From assembly GCF_000280495.2 (NCBI RefSeq), contig NZ_CP018017.1, forward strand, positions 226,109-290,108: a stretch of 64,000 bases of DNA, in the 5' to 3' direction. The translations under genes and the position numbers were made by a program. Under the pieces are notes generated by a model. That model saw nothing but the letters and a program-made list of their open reading frames with translations. It was not told where the DNA came from and searched no databases. Shown piece after piece: positions 9,873 to 18,406 of the stretch (the first letter of the stretch is position 1; every line of letters begins with the position of its first letter). The DNA is from Kosakonia radicincitans DSM 16656. GTDB taxonomy: Bacteria; Pseudomonadota; Gammaproteobacteria; Enterobacterales; Enterobacteriaceae.

Positions 9873-11702
9873 TCAGTGGTGGGCATTGAGCCATGCTATC
9901 AAACGAGCATCGCTACGGGAAAGCGTCCCGTTTTTCAACTGATTATCAATGGCTGTGTATACTTTCTTTTCCGTGATCCCGTGAAGGGGGTTCAGTTCCC
10001 TGAAAACTGACTCACTGGTAAACTGGCACCGGGTAAATGCCTCCTCAGCGGTGCTGACGGTTGGGTGGATCACCACAATATTAAACAACGCGCTGATTGT
10101 TGCCCGCAGATAGTGTTCAAGGTTCACCGTCAGCAGGTCAATGTGCGGGCTGGTACCTGCATTGTGCACGATGGTATTTCTCAGCAGATACAGGCGGTGA
10201 AGATGTCGGGTGACTTTCTCGGCATGTTGCCCCAGTTTATCCGCCATTTTCTCGGGTGACGCACAGATCCCGGCAAGCTTACGCACCCGATACATGACAT
10301 AGGGAAAGTGCTGTAAATCTGTCTGAAGTTCACGGACCCGGTCCGCATCTTTAAGAAGGGCATAGAGTTGCCCCAGCGGAAGTGAAGCGATCTCCGGTGT
10401 GCGCAAGGGGTGCCCTGGCTCTCGCAGAATGAAGCGCAGAACTTTTCTTAGAGAAAACAGTTGCTTAACAACATAGTCCAGCACCATACAGGGAGCCACA
10501 ACACCGATGACATGCTGTTCATGTGATGGTGTGCCAGGGGCAACTCCTAGCGTTAATGATTCAAGCGCCGACCAGTAAGCGGTGAAACGACTCTCCTGAA
10601 CTTGGCTTTCAATGCCGTTACGGAAAAACCGAAATGCGGAGCTGATTTTTTTACGGGACACATCCGGTGTATCCGTGAACAGTCGGTTCATCGCCACCAT
10701 AAAGCGCGCAAACTCCTCGTCCGTTAACCGGTCCGCGTTTGCCTCGATTTCATTATCGAAGCGCGGCACTTCTGTTTCGTCTTCATCCCTGATTATCATG
10801 AACTGTTTCTGGACGGTGATATCTCCCTTACCTACCATGTAGGCAATGACATCCAGGGATTCACGAAGCATCTGACCGGCCATGTTACGGGCAGATGTGT
10901 CAGACATTGAGCAAACCGGTATATCGACTGAGAGGGAGAAGCGTTGTCGGGCTTCATCAAGTGGCATGAACACACATCCGTTGAACTGCAGTGTGGGTCC
11001 TTGCGTGTTAAGTAGGGTGTGCAGTTTCTCACTGGTAATAAACATCCGAACAGTCACGTCCCGAGTAGGCGTTACCAGTTTCTGCCGGAACGAGTGAAAG
11101 GCGGCCCGGAAAGCGTTCGGTTCAGTACTCACATTCCTGAAAATATTGATGTACAGCAGGTAACATTCCGTCAGTGTCATACCCCGGGTGAGGAGTACAC
11201 TCATCACTCCGTTTGTCAGTGAGTAAATATCCCGTGCATGGTGTTCATCCAGAGGGGGCCATGCAAACAGTTCCTGTTCAAGCATCTCAAGAGCCTCAGT
11301 GATATAACTGGCCTCGGTGATATCCGCCAGTTGTACACATAGGCTACAGATAAGACGAGGACGCTTTTCCACCGGGCTGCGAGTGGGGTCAACCAGCAAA
11401 TCTCTGTCCAGAAGAGTCACCAGTTGAGCGGGGATGTCCTCAAATGCTTCTCTCCTGAGAACTTGATCGGTCTCGAGTAACTCGAGCAGTTCAGTGGCCA
11501 CCCGGAGTCTTTTTTTATCGGCACTGAAACGATCTTCCATTTCGTAAAGAAATAGCAGTTCGCGGATGGTGCTGAGTGGATTGCTGTATCCGACCCGGTC
11601 AGTATCCGGGCTGTTTTTATGGCAGAAGTTGGACCAGCATTCAATAAAATAAAGCTGACGCTCGGTGAGTACATCCCTGCTCAGACGTCGGTCGATACGC
11701 AT
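9873..11702 (-). CDS. Large protein with a C-terminal HEPN RNase-like motif
   Basis: 609 aa. Near the C-terminus it has LYLLRNTIVHNAG, a textbook HEPN RxxxxH motif (R508, H513), in a helix-rich segment; the rest has no recognised domain. HEPN domains of this type are RNases in toxins and abortive-infection proteins such as ApeA. The first 400 residues (from MRIDRRLSRDVLTERQLY) may sense or bind a trigger. It faces the PHP-ATPase gene tail to tail with a 169-base gap holding a stem-loop, so the two are separate transcripts sharing one locus. The start has no strong ribosome site. A defensive or toxic role is inferred from motif and neighbours. Confidence 0.8.
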   Translation of the reverse strand: MRIDRRLSRDVLTERQLYFIECWSNFCHKNSPDTDRVGYSNPLSTIRELLFLYEMEDRFSADKKRLRVATELLELLETDQVLRREAFEDIPAQLVTLLDRDLLVDPTRSPVEKRPRLICSLCVQLADITEASYITEALEMLEQELFAWPPLDEHHARDIYSLTNGVMSVLLTRGMTLTECYLLYINIFRNVSTEPNAFRAAFHSFRQKLVTPTRDVTVRMFITSEKLHTLLNTQGPTLQFNGCVFMPLDEARQRFSLSVDIPVCSMSDTSARNMAGQMLRESLDVIAYMVGKGDITVQKQFMIIRDEDETEVPRFDNEIEANADRLTDEEFARFMVAMNRLFTDTPDVSRKKISSAFRFFRNGIESQVQESRFTAYWSALESLTLGVAPGTPSHEQHVIGVVAPCMVLDYVVKQLFSLRKVLRFILREPGHPLRTPEIASLPLGQLYALLKDADRVRELQTDLQHFPYVMYRVRKLAGICASPEKMADKLGQHAEKVTRHLHRLYLLRNTIVHNAGTSPHIDLLTVNLEHYLRATISALFNIVVIHPTVSTAEEAFTRCQFTSESVFRELNPLHGITEKKVYTAIDNQLKNGTLSRSDARLIAWLNAHH

Positions 11703-11851
11703 AGGTCTGGAAATCTCTTGTACAGTGAGTTATTATTTATTCATACCATATTTAAACCATCTGCCGCCATGCGGGGGATGTCACCGAAAAAAACGGCTCT
11801 CCCTTCCGTCAGTGGCTCAGTCCCGGGAAGGCTCAGGGCCTCATATCCAGA

Positions 11852-11873
11852 AAGCCACCCTTGCGGGTGGCTT
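11852..11873 (+). terminator. Rho-independent terminator
   Basis: AAGCCACCC, loop TTGC, GGGTGGCTT, followed on the plus strand by a run of T. No intact plus-strand gene lies just before it, so it may be left over from a lost gene. Confidence 0.75.
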
Positions 11874-11908
11874 TTTTTTCAGAAGTCCGGATGGTCCAGT
11901 GCAGGCAA

Positions 11909-12151
11909 CTACCTGGCGACCCGGATGATGTCCGCCTCCCGCCAGAACAGTGCTTCATTCATGTACCAGAACAGGTGGCGACGGAAGACATTTTGCTGAG
12001 GACGTTCCCGACCAGCCTGCTGCACACGCAGTGAAAGCCAGGGCACACCCATCCATCATGATGGGTTGGAGATTGAACATTCAGTCATCTCAGGCAGAGT
12101 AAACCCGGTCTCTGACAGAACGCCTGTGGGACGTTTATTGATGAAATTCAT
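11909..12151 (-). pseudogene. Short gene interrupted by one in-frame TGA
   Basis: From an ATG at 12151 with a GGAAGAGA site the minus strand encodes 31 residues (MNFINKRPTGVLSETGFTLP), a TGA at 12056-12058, then 48 more residues in the same frame (WMGVPWLSLRVQQAGRERPQ; NEALFWREADIIRVAR) to a TAG at 11909. The composition of the second half looks like real protein. Either a nonsense-mutated 80-residue gene or two tiny genes. Family unknown. Confidence 0.45.
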
Positions 12152-12223
12152 TCTCTTCCCCATTTATATTCCCTGCTGACCCTACAGAAAACTGAAAGGA
12201 AGTCATGAGACAATCATGAAGGT

Positions 12224-12703
12224 TTAAGGCTGGCTGTCCGTCAGCATGACTGAATAGTGAATACCTTGTGGCAGATTGATTGAGAATGGTTTATTCAGTG
12301 TAAGCGGGATGGTCTTTGGTGCAATCGGTATTGTCCTGATACTGTCTCCTACCAGGCGAGCATTCACGTATCGCTCGTGATCATAGTAATTTATCTCACC
12401 ACTGATCTCGGCCGTTCTGCTTTTTTCACCCGGAGACAAATCAATATACATCGTCGCTGCGGCAAATTTTCTGTCCAGCTCAGAGGTGAATGCTTTTCCA
12501 GGCATCGGTCGAAGTGCATACAGTATAGCGTTATGTGTATTGTCTTGTTTCATAAGGCTGTCCGCAGTTACGGTAATTATGGTTGCCCCTGATACTGGCG
12601 ACTGCATTTCCGTTCTGAGGTACTGCGCACTGTTTTCTGATGGCACGGCACTGCATCCCATCAGCGAGAGGCATAAAACAGCGAGTCCTGTCATTCTGTT
12701 CAA
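12224..12703 (-). CDS. Predicted lipoprotein of unknown function
   Basis: 159 aa with a lipoprotein signal: MNRMTGLAVLCLSLMGCSAV, lipobox LMGC with the lipidated Cys at 17. The residue after Cys is Ser, so outer-membrane sorting is expected. The mature part is rich in beta-strand-like sequence (TTSGATIITVTADSL-like segments, YVNARLVGDSIR, GIHYSVMLTD). No family recognised. It stands alone between non-coding stretches. Confidence 0.75.
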   Translation of the reverse strand: MNRMTGLAVLCLSLMGCSAVPSENSAQYLRTEMQSPVSGATIITVTADSLMKQDNTHNAILYALRPMPGKAFTSELDRKFAAATMYIDLSPGEKSRTAEISGEINYYDHERYVNARLVGDSIRTIPIAPKTIPLTLNKPFSINLPQGIHYSVMLTDSQP

Positions 12704-13084
12704 TTTAAATGTCCTTTATCCATTATCAATAATTGGTGGTCGCTCTGTCAGTATCGGCATGATTCATAAAATGTTGATACTGTTATGCCTGGACCCGAAA
12801 GATACGAAAGGCGAAAACTATCTTGCTCATAAGATAAATAGTGCTAGTTACCACTGCTTTGGCTGGAATGACCCCACGACAGAAGACAATTTATGTCCTC
12901 ACGAAGAGGCCTGTTCGAAGATCTTCGAACTGAGGGCGCGGAGAAGGCTGCGACGATTCAACATTATCTGTAGCAATTCAGTTTCAGAGCAGATGTGCAA
13001 AACATTTTTCAATAGACAGCAAAACCGGAAATGTAACTTTCCATAAAATCAGAACACTGATTAACCCAATCTCCGGAGATTCAC
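12704..13084. other. Intergenic region, nothing identified
   Basis: About 380 bases before the small membrane peptide. It contains a palindrome CGAAGATCTTCG near 12915 but no gene with a ribosome site. Confidence 0.35.
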
Positions 13085-13216
13085 ATGCCTTTCTCTGATT
13101 TTCTGAAAATCATTCAGAAGTTTCAGTGTGCAACTGTGCTGGAAAAAGTACTGATGCTGCTGTTTGTAATTCTGATCATTGTGCAACAGGTGATCGATAC
13201 GTTCTGCAGTCGATAA
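13085..13216 (+). CDS. 43-aa single-pass membrane peptide
   Basis: ATG at 13085 with GGAG 8 bases upstream; the product begins MPFSDFLKIIQKFQC, has a hydrophobic helix VLMLLFVILIIVQQVI (about residues 22-37) and ends DTFCSR. Size and shape resemble type I toxin-like or regulatory small membrane peptides, but no family is recognised. It stands alone, and no antisense RNA promoter was identified. Confidence 0.5.
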   Translation: MPFSDFLKIIQKFQCATVLEKVLMLLFVILIIVQQVIDTFCSR

Positions 13217-13447
13217 GACCCGGCCGGTAAGAAAGCGGGGTTGGATTAGACGGGTTTCTTACACGCCGGTCACAGCCAAGTGTCCTGCCGGAACGACAGG
13301 ACACAGCCTGAACACAACGGGATTTCTGGCAGAATAACCGTAACACCCACCTCTTTCTGCGGAGCGCCATCTATAGACATTCTTACGGAAAAAAACGACA
13401 CCTGATGGACAGGTACCGAAGGGTTAAACCAGCCAGGCTGATTAGAG

Positions 13448-14383
13448 TTATGGGAGTATTAGCTTCGTTTCGTTTGTTTCAAGCAGCTGTACTTGTTCGT
13501 CAATCCACTGCCCTGCAACAGCAGCTTCACTGAAATCTACTACCGGGTTATCTATCAGTTTCTGAAGGAGCTGTTCAATACGATCTATCCGGTAATGGAG
13601 ATCACGCATTTCGGCTAAAAAATCAAATTGCTCCTGGTGAAAGTGAGTGTACTCGAATTTCAACCGGTACCGGCCGTTATGATAATTAACCTGTTCCTCT
13701 GTGTGTTGCCTTGCCTTACGAACTTCGTCAGCCAGGAATGTGTCAACATCACGTGTTTCTAACTCTCCGCTAAGGCGCTGCAGGGCAGGAAAGTGGTCAG
13801 GATAACAAAGGGCGAAAGTAATCATCATTCCCTCTAAAAAATGATCCCCTAACGTTTTATTAATCCAGTCCTTCAGCCACTTGCAATGCCTTTGCAGCGT
13901 AGGATCTGCACCTACAGAGACTGGCTCATAGGCCGCTCGAGCGATAATATGGAACAGAAGCGCTACGCAGTACATTTTGCCTTTCGTGCTAACCTGAACG
14001 CGATCATCGTATTTGAGATTATATGGGTTGATGTTGGGCATAACATCATGACTGTAAACCAAAAACTCAAGCGACTCATCCATGACCTTCTCAAAACGCT
14101 GGCTGCGATTGTTTCTGTCACTGATAGAGCCGGCCTGATACCACCGGTCCGAAAGCTGTCGGTATCGACGGTAATAGTCATCCTCTTTTTGCTGAATAAA
14201 CTGATTCCGGATCTGGGCGTCAATCCGACGTGCCAGACCGGAGAAATCGGGTAGGACAAATTTCTCTGGTTCATTTTTCGGAGATATAAGTGCTATGAAT
14301 TCAGAAACCTGCATGTCTTTACTCTGAGGTCCATAACGTTTTCCTGACATGCGAGTGCCGATGAAAAAGCTTTCAATCGTCAT
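13448..14383 (-). CDS. Unknown 311-aa protein next to parA
   Basis: Soluble protein beginning MTIESFFIGTRMSGKRYGPQ, with AAAGGTAAG before the ATG. The C-terminal third has a likely coiled coil (FDFLAEMRDLHYRIDRIEQL). No catalytic motif or family recognised. It is divergent from parA with about 180 bases between the starts, which hold the TTTGTATT repeats, so both genes may be controlled from that region. Confidence 0.7.
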   Translation of the reverse strand: MTIESFFIGTRMSGKRYGPQSKDMQVSEFIALISPKNEPEKFVLPDFSGLARRIDAQIRNQFIQQKEDDYYRRYRQLSDRWYQAGSISDRNNRSQRFEKVMDESLEFLVYSHDVMPNINPYNLKYDDRVQVSTKGKMYCVALLFHIIARAAYEPVSVGADPTLQRHCKWLKDWINKTLGDHFLEGMMITFALCYPDHFPALQRLSGELETRDVDTFLADEVRKARQHTEEQVNYHNGRYRLKFEYTHFHQEQFDFLAEMRDLHYRIDRIEQLLQKLIDNPVVDFSEAAVAGQWIDEQVQLLETNETKLILP

Positions 14384-14480
14384 AACTTACCTTTCAGTGT
14401 CTATTCAGAAATTTTAAGTGTGCACTAACTATTCCATAAAACTGCATATCAAGACAAAATATCAATCAGTATAAAAATAC

Positions 14481-14500
14481 TTTTGTATTACATTTGTATT
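14481..14500. repeat. TTTGTATT half-sites upstream of parA
   Basis: Two direct half-sites TTTGTATT at 14482-14489 and 14493-14500, the same core as the palindromes at 15675, 16754, 20764 and 20842. The position before parA fits an operator or centromere half for the ribbon-helix-helix partner. Confidence 0.55.
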
Positions 14501-14561
14501 GCCAATGTGTGCGTAATGGATTACAACTACTCCTGACTGATAAACATAATCTGGAGCCGTT

Positions 14562-15389
14562 ATGATGAACAAGCTACAGGAACGATATGCTCGCATAATT
14601 GCGATAATGAACAATAAAGGTGGTCCTGGTAAGACCAGTTCGGCTACCAATCTGGCTGTTCACTATGCCAGATCAGGGAAGCGGACGCTGTTGATTGACT
14701 CGGACCAGCAGGCCAATACGACAGAAGTCACCGCAAATGGTAAAAAGTACTATTCCATGTATGGTCCAACTATTTGCGATCTCTACAGCAATTCTCGATT
14801 TGATATCCGCGATGTCATCATCCCCGCGATGGCCGGTGATGCTCCTATCCCTAACCTGGATCTGATTCCGTCTGACCCGACGTTCGAAAAAATTATTGAA
14901 CAGACCCTTACCCGCAGTCACCGCGAAAAAATCCTGGGCCGTCATCTCGAGAAAGTTCGCACTGAATATGATTACATCATTATTGACTGTGCACCTGGGC
15001 TCAATATCGCAACCGGCAATGCAATTTTTATCGCCGATCATGTTCTGGTACCTGTCGATGGCGGGAGTTTTTCTCTGAGTGGTCTTGAAATCATGCTGGA
15101 CTATATGGATGAGATCTCTGAGGAAGATTATGCACGCTTCAGTGTATTCCGGAACAATTACAATGGTGCAAATAAGAAAATAAACACTTATATCGAAACC
15201 GCCCTGGGCTCGCACGAGAGAATTTCTCCGAGACTATTGAAAAGCCGGATTCGTACTGATCAGGCCATAGTACAGTCTCAGGTGGCTTGTCTTCCTCTGT
15301 ACTACTACCAGAAAAGTGCAATGGCTTTAGTGGATTACGGCAAACTTGCCCGTGAGCTAGAAGAAATTATCAGCAGTGAGGCAGCATAA
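14562..15389 (+). CDS. parA: ParA-family partition ATPase
   Basis: 275-aa type Ib-like ParA (no N-terminal HTH). Deviant Walker A NNKGGPGKTS near residues 21-30, A' motif LLIDSDQQANTT near 45, Walker B YIIIDCAPG near 140. It moves plasmid copies apart on the nucleoid together with a centromere-binding partner. CTGGAG precedes the ATG. Stop and the next start share a base (TAATG), so it is coupled to the 94-aa gene. Short ParA plus small ribbon-helix-helix partner is the standard type Ib arrangement. Confidence 0.9.
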   Translation: MMNKLQERYARIIAIMNNKGGPGKTSSATNLAVHYARSGKRTLLIDSDQQANTTEVTANGKKYYSMYGPTICDLYSNSRFDIRDVIIPAMAGDAPIPNLDLIPSDPTFEKIIEQTLTRSHREKILGRHLEKVRTEYDYIIIDCAPGLNIATGNAIFIADHVLVPVDGGSFSLSGLEIMLDYMDEISEEDYARFSVFRNNYNGANKKINTYIETALGSHERISPRLLKSRIRTDQAIVQSQVACLPLYYYQKSAMALVDYGKLARELEEIISSEAA

Positions 15390-15673
15390 TGTCTAAAGAA
15401 CTTGTTCGACCTATAATGGAAAAACCTGAACGGGCCAGAAAAGAAAGTAGCCTGACTAACATTGCGGCTAAAAAGAAAAATACGACAGGCGAAACACCAA
15501 AAACTATACGCATGACACCTGCGGAAAAGATGCTGGCGCAGGAACTGGTTGAGCAGATCCAGGCACTTACGCACAAGAACATTACGGTTTCCACATTACT
15601 TCGTGCAGGGCTGTACCTTGCTCAGTCAGCAGGACCAGAAAAAGTTCTGAAGGCGATTAAAGAGAACATTTAG
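15389..15673 (+). CDS. Small ribbon-helix-helix centromere-binding protein (ParB-like)
   Basis: 94 aa with a basic disordered N-terminus (MSKELVRPIMEKPERARKES) and a C-terminal ribbon-helix-helix-like fold: strand KTIRMT, helix AEKMLAQELVEQIQAL, helix ITVSTLLRAGLYLAQ. It starts on the last base of the parA stop, so it is translated with ParA. Directly after its stop is the palindrome AATACAAATG/CATTTGTATT, a likely binding site. It should bind the centromere and repress the operon. Confidence 0.8.
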   Translation: MSKELVRPIMEKPERARKESSLTNIAAKKKNTTGETPKTIRMTPAEKMLAQELVEQIQALTHKNITVSTLLRAGLYLAQSAGPEKVLKAIKENI

Positions 15674-15674
15674 C

Positions 15675-15699
15675 AATACAAATGAAATACATTTGTATT
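15675..15699. repeat. Palindromic site after the par operon
   Basis: Perfect 10-bp inverted repeat AATACAAATG (15675-15684) and CATTTGTATT (15690-15699) with a 5-base spacer, starting 2 bases after the stop codon. Candidate centromere or operator. Confidence 0.65.
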
Positions 15700-15848
15700 T
15701 CATCTTCAGACATCTTTCCTGCTCAGTCTGGCCTGCGGGATCAGCAGGCCATCTTGTCCAGTTGCTTAATTATCTCAAGTTCTTCTTTAAGCAAAACAGG
15801 GTACTGATGGGTACAGGATTTTAACATTAAGAACTGGCGATTCTGTCT

Positions 15849-16556
15849 TCATTTTTCGTGTATTTTTGAAGGGAGCCCTTTAAAAGCGTCTTCCCAGTAG
15901 AGTTCCCTTTCCTCATCATTAACAACTTTACTCATCCATGATTCCGAACGGTTCCAGCGAGCAGCAACTTCCTTCATGGTCCAGTTTTTTTCTTTTAATA
16001 ATTTTTTAATCGTCTGAGTTGATAATCGGGCATTACTCCAGTTTTCAAGAGACTTTCTGGAAACATGAAAATCAAATTCAGGATATGTCTCTTCAAGTTT
16101 TTCTTTAGAAATAAAAGACCAGTTAGGTTCCTGGTACTGGTTGAAGTGAACCAGACTATATCGGTCATCCTGGGTTATGCTGATTTGAGATTCGTAATGT
16201 TCTACCCATACAGAATTCTCACGAACATACTCAAACAGAATTGATATCACTTCTTTACTTTTACGTTCCTGTGATTTAAATAAATCAAAAATCCCTTGCT
16301 GATTCTGTATTTTAATTGCACCGTCATTAATGAGTGCATTCACAGCTGATGCCCGTACACTCTCAACAGCATTGGTAATTGAAGTGTTATAATAATTTAA
16401 CAACTGAGCACAGAAAAAAATTATCTTCCCGTTAACGATCTGAACTTTTAAATAGCAAAATCCCTCATCATCCCAGAAGGCTCTGAACTGCAGAGGAAGA
16501 TATGTTTTTTTAAACCCTTCAATCAATCTGACACTGAGCTTCATCTTAGACTCCAA
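15849..16556 (-). CDS. Unknown protein with a C-terminal HTH module
   Basis: 235 aa. The N-terminal 180 residues match nothing I know. The last 50 form an HTH module (WTMKEVAARWNRSESWMSKV then NDEERELYWEDAFKGLP) closely similar to the 63-aa protein at 44183-44374 (RQALAQRWGKSERWISNISG; NEEREQHWNDALAGLP). An 18-bp palindrome with core TGAACTATAGTTCA lies just upstream, and the same site surrounds the 44-kb gene, so both probably bind it and regulate themselves. Likely a transcriptional regulator with an added sensing domain. Confidence 0.7.
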   Translation of the reverse strand: MESKMKLSVRLIEGFKKTYLPLQFRAFWDDEGFCYLKVQIVNGKIIFFCAQLLNYYNTSITNAVESVRASAVNALINDGAIKIQNQQGIFDLFKSQERKSKEVISILFEYVRENSVWVEHYESQISITQDDRYSLVHFNQYQEPNWSFISKEKLEETYPEFDFHVSRKSLENWSNARLSTQTIKKLLKEKNWTMKEVAARWNRSESWMSKVVNDEERELYWEDAFKGLPSKIHEK

Positions 16557-16574
16557 CTGATTTTATAATGATAA

Positions 16575-16592
16575 ATTGAACTATAGTTCAAT
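16575..16592. promoter_or_regulatory. 18-bp perfect palindrome, candidate operator
   Basis: ATTGAACTATAGTTCAAT, 18 bases before the start of the 235-aa HTH gene. The inner 14 bases recur at 44405-44418 beside a gene with the same HTH module. Confidence 0.7.
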
Positions 16593-16753
16593 ATTTGTCA
16601 AATCAACGTGCAAACTGATGTCGAAAGAAGGCTGATACCTGTGGGAGATATTTTGATGCGGTAACAACCAGGACGGTCAGGATTTCTCACTCAATAGAAT
16701 GAGTAACAACGCCAGCCAGAACCGGTAAAGACTGTAAGTGCATATCATCGGCA

Positions 16754-16795
16754 CCGAATACAAATGAATTACAAAAGTAGTTCATTTGTATTCGG
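16754..16795. repeat. Long palindromic TACAAATG/CATTTGTA site
   Basis: Perfect 15-bp inverted repeat CCGAATACAAATGAA and TTCATTTGTATTCGG with a 12-base spacer. The longest member of a repeat family scattered from 14.5 to 20.9 kb. It sits in the 518-base gap (16557-17074) between the HTH gene and the RES gene; the rest of that gap holds the palindromic operator and the short leader frame. Confidence 0.65.
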
Positions 16796-17025
16796 CGTAA
16801 TTTCACTTAAAAGCTAATTAAATGTTCAATTCTTCAGCCGGTATTACACGGAAACCTACCAAAATTAGTTGGTTATATCATTTAGTTCATCCTTTACCGA
16901 TCGTTCTAATACATCCAGCGCCAGGTGATGTATTATCAACTCAGTTGTCAGCTTAACGGGCAACTACCTCACGTTACGTCTGGATAACAGGCGCAACACA
17001 CACGTAAATCTGAGAGGAATTCCAC

Positions 17026-17103
17026 ATGGAAACTCAAAGAATTCGATATATAAACTTTACAGAAGGAATCATCCATGAACCAATTTACAGAGGACCTACA
17101 TAA
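17026..17103 (+). CDS. Possible 25-codon leader peptide overlapping the RES gene
   Basis: ATG at 17026 behind GAGAGG, product METQRIRYINFTEGIIHEPI then YRGPT. It ends inside the first codons of the RES gene in another frame, an arrangement that would couple translation. Could be chance. Confidence 0.35.
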   Translation: METQRIRYINFTEGIIHEPIYRGPT

Positions 17104-17698
17104 TGTAGTAGCTCAAATCTTAGCCGGCGCAGAAATCTCTGATAGTGAAATTTTCAAAGAATTAACTATTGAACCTGATTTTTACAAGGTGCAGGACCAG
17201 TATTACGGTGGAAATGGTATCTATTTCAACTCTGAATCAGAAACCCGCTTTTCACTGCGTAGCAAATCCAAAGGTGTATTGTATCTGGCCACCACGGCAT
17301 TTACAGGGCTGAAAGAGTTTTATCAGGATGCTCCGCTTGTTGAAACTGAGGATCTTGAGAAAAACTGTATGGCGGTAATTCAGGCAGCACGCACAATCAA
17401 GATTATTGATTTAGCTGCCCTGGCGCCCCATCTGAAAACTCCGTTAGGTTATTTGATGGGCTCTAAAGCTGTCTATGAGGATACTCAGTGGCTGGCAGAA
17501 GTGCTTTCTCATTATGCTGATGGTATTGAATATTTGTCTCAACACACCGGCAAAACCTGTATCGCGTTGTGGTCTGACACCGTTGATGGAAACGGAATGC
17601 TGAAGAACATCTCAGTCACTCCGTTAATCCAGTTCAGTCTCAACGGACAAAGTACGCAGGCGATCTTAAAATCAAAGCTGGGTATTCTTACTCTCTGA
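17075..17698 (+). CDS. RES-domain protein (possible NAD-degrading toxin)
   Basis: 207 aa with the RES-domain core: GGNGIYFNSESETRFSL (Arg58) followed by GVLYLATTAFTGLKEFYQ (Glu81), matching the conserved Gly-Gly, Arg and Glu of the family. Known RES toxins break down NAD and are neutralised by an Xre/ParS (DUF2384) antitoxin encoded in the same operon. Here the only DUF2384-like gene nearby faces it tail to tail, separated by a shared terminator. AAGGAA precedes the ATG. Toxicity is inferred. Confidence 0.65.
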   Translation: MNQFTEDLHNVVAQILAGAEISDSEIFKELTIEPDFYKVQDQYYGGNGIYFNSESETRFSLRSKSKGVLYLATTAFTGLKEFYQDAPLVETEDLEKNCMAVIQAARTIKIIDLAALAPHLKTPLGYLMGSKAVYEDTQWLAEVLSHYADGIEYLSQHTGKTCIALWSDTVDGNGMLKNISVTPLIQFSLNGQSTQAILKSKLGILTL

Positions 17699-17702
17699 GA
17701 TT

Positions 17703-17728
17703 AAAAATGGGCCAAAAGGCCCATTTTT
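17703..17728. terminator. Two-way terminator between RES and ParS-like genes
   Basis: AATGGGCC, loop AAAA, GGCCCATT with A- and T-runs on both sides, so it can stop both converging transcripts. Confidence 0.85.
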
Positions 17729-18406
17729 TTACATGGTATGGTTGGTACCAAAGTTTTCTGCCAGGATTCTGAAGTGGGTCATCTCTTCAGGCGTAGCGCC
17801 ACGGCGCAGCGCGTCAACAATAGAGACATGTGTTTCAGTTCCCGGAATATCAACTTTACGGGTAAAGAAGTGACATTTCCGCACAGCACTGACCTTGTGT
17901 TTAATCAGGGATAATAATTCCGGGATGCCGGCCAGCATACCGCCTTCTGAATTATTCTCACGTGTGCAAAACTGAAATACCGGGTAAAGGTTTTCAGAAC
18001 CCCATTTAATCTGAATAACTTCACCACGGTTTCCTCTTTTATGCAGGGTTGGCGGCGTGGTTGCCAGTATTTTTATAACGGCCGTTGATTTATGCACTCC
18101 GCCTGAATTCTCCAGCGACTTAAGAAATACTTCTCTCGCTTCAGCAAGATCTTCCTGGGCCTGTTTTTCAGGTGTCATGGTATTAATTAATGTCTGCAGC
18201 TGAGCCTGATTCTTTAATTCAGCCCAGAATGTTTCATCCTGCAGCGTGAGCAGTTCCAGTAACTTCTCGTGGGGCAGTTCATGCAGTGCTTCAACGAACT
18301 TGCTTCCCACATTCTGAATGCGGGTCTGCAGCAGCTGGATTTCAGTTTGCTCACGGTTTTTGAGGTGAGCACGGGCTTTATTAGGTGCATAACTGATGTT
18401 TGTCAT
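17729..18406 (-). CDS. ParS/DUF2384-like protein (possible antitoxin)
   Basis: 225 aa from an ATG at 18406, chosen over one at 18439 because GACGAGG lies before it. The end has the pattern of the ParS/MbcA toxin-binding domain: GEVIQIKWGSENLYPVFQF then SIVDALRRGATPEEMTHF and LAENFGTN. The middle (EDLAEAREVFLKSLENSGG) is helical; a DNA-binding part is not obvious. It could neutralise the RES protein across the terminator, or be an independent plasmid regulator. The convergent rather than operonic order is unusual for a toxin-antitoxin pair. Confidence 0.55.
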   Translation of the reverse strand: MTNISYAPNKARAHLKNREQTEIQLLQTRIQNVGSKFVEALHELPHEKLLELLTLQDETFWAELKNQAQLQTLINTMTPEKQAQEDLAEAREVFLKSLENSGGVHKSTAVIKILATTPPTLHKRGNRGEVIQIKWGSENLYPVFQFCTRENNSEGGMLAGIPELLSLIKHKVSAVRKCHFFTRKVDIPGTETHVSIVDALRRGATPEEMTHFRILAENFGTNHTM

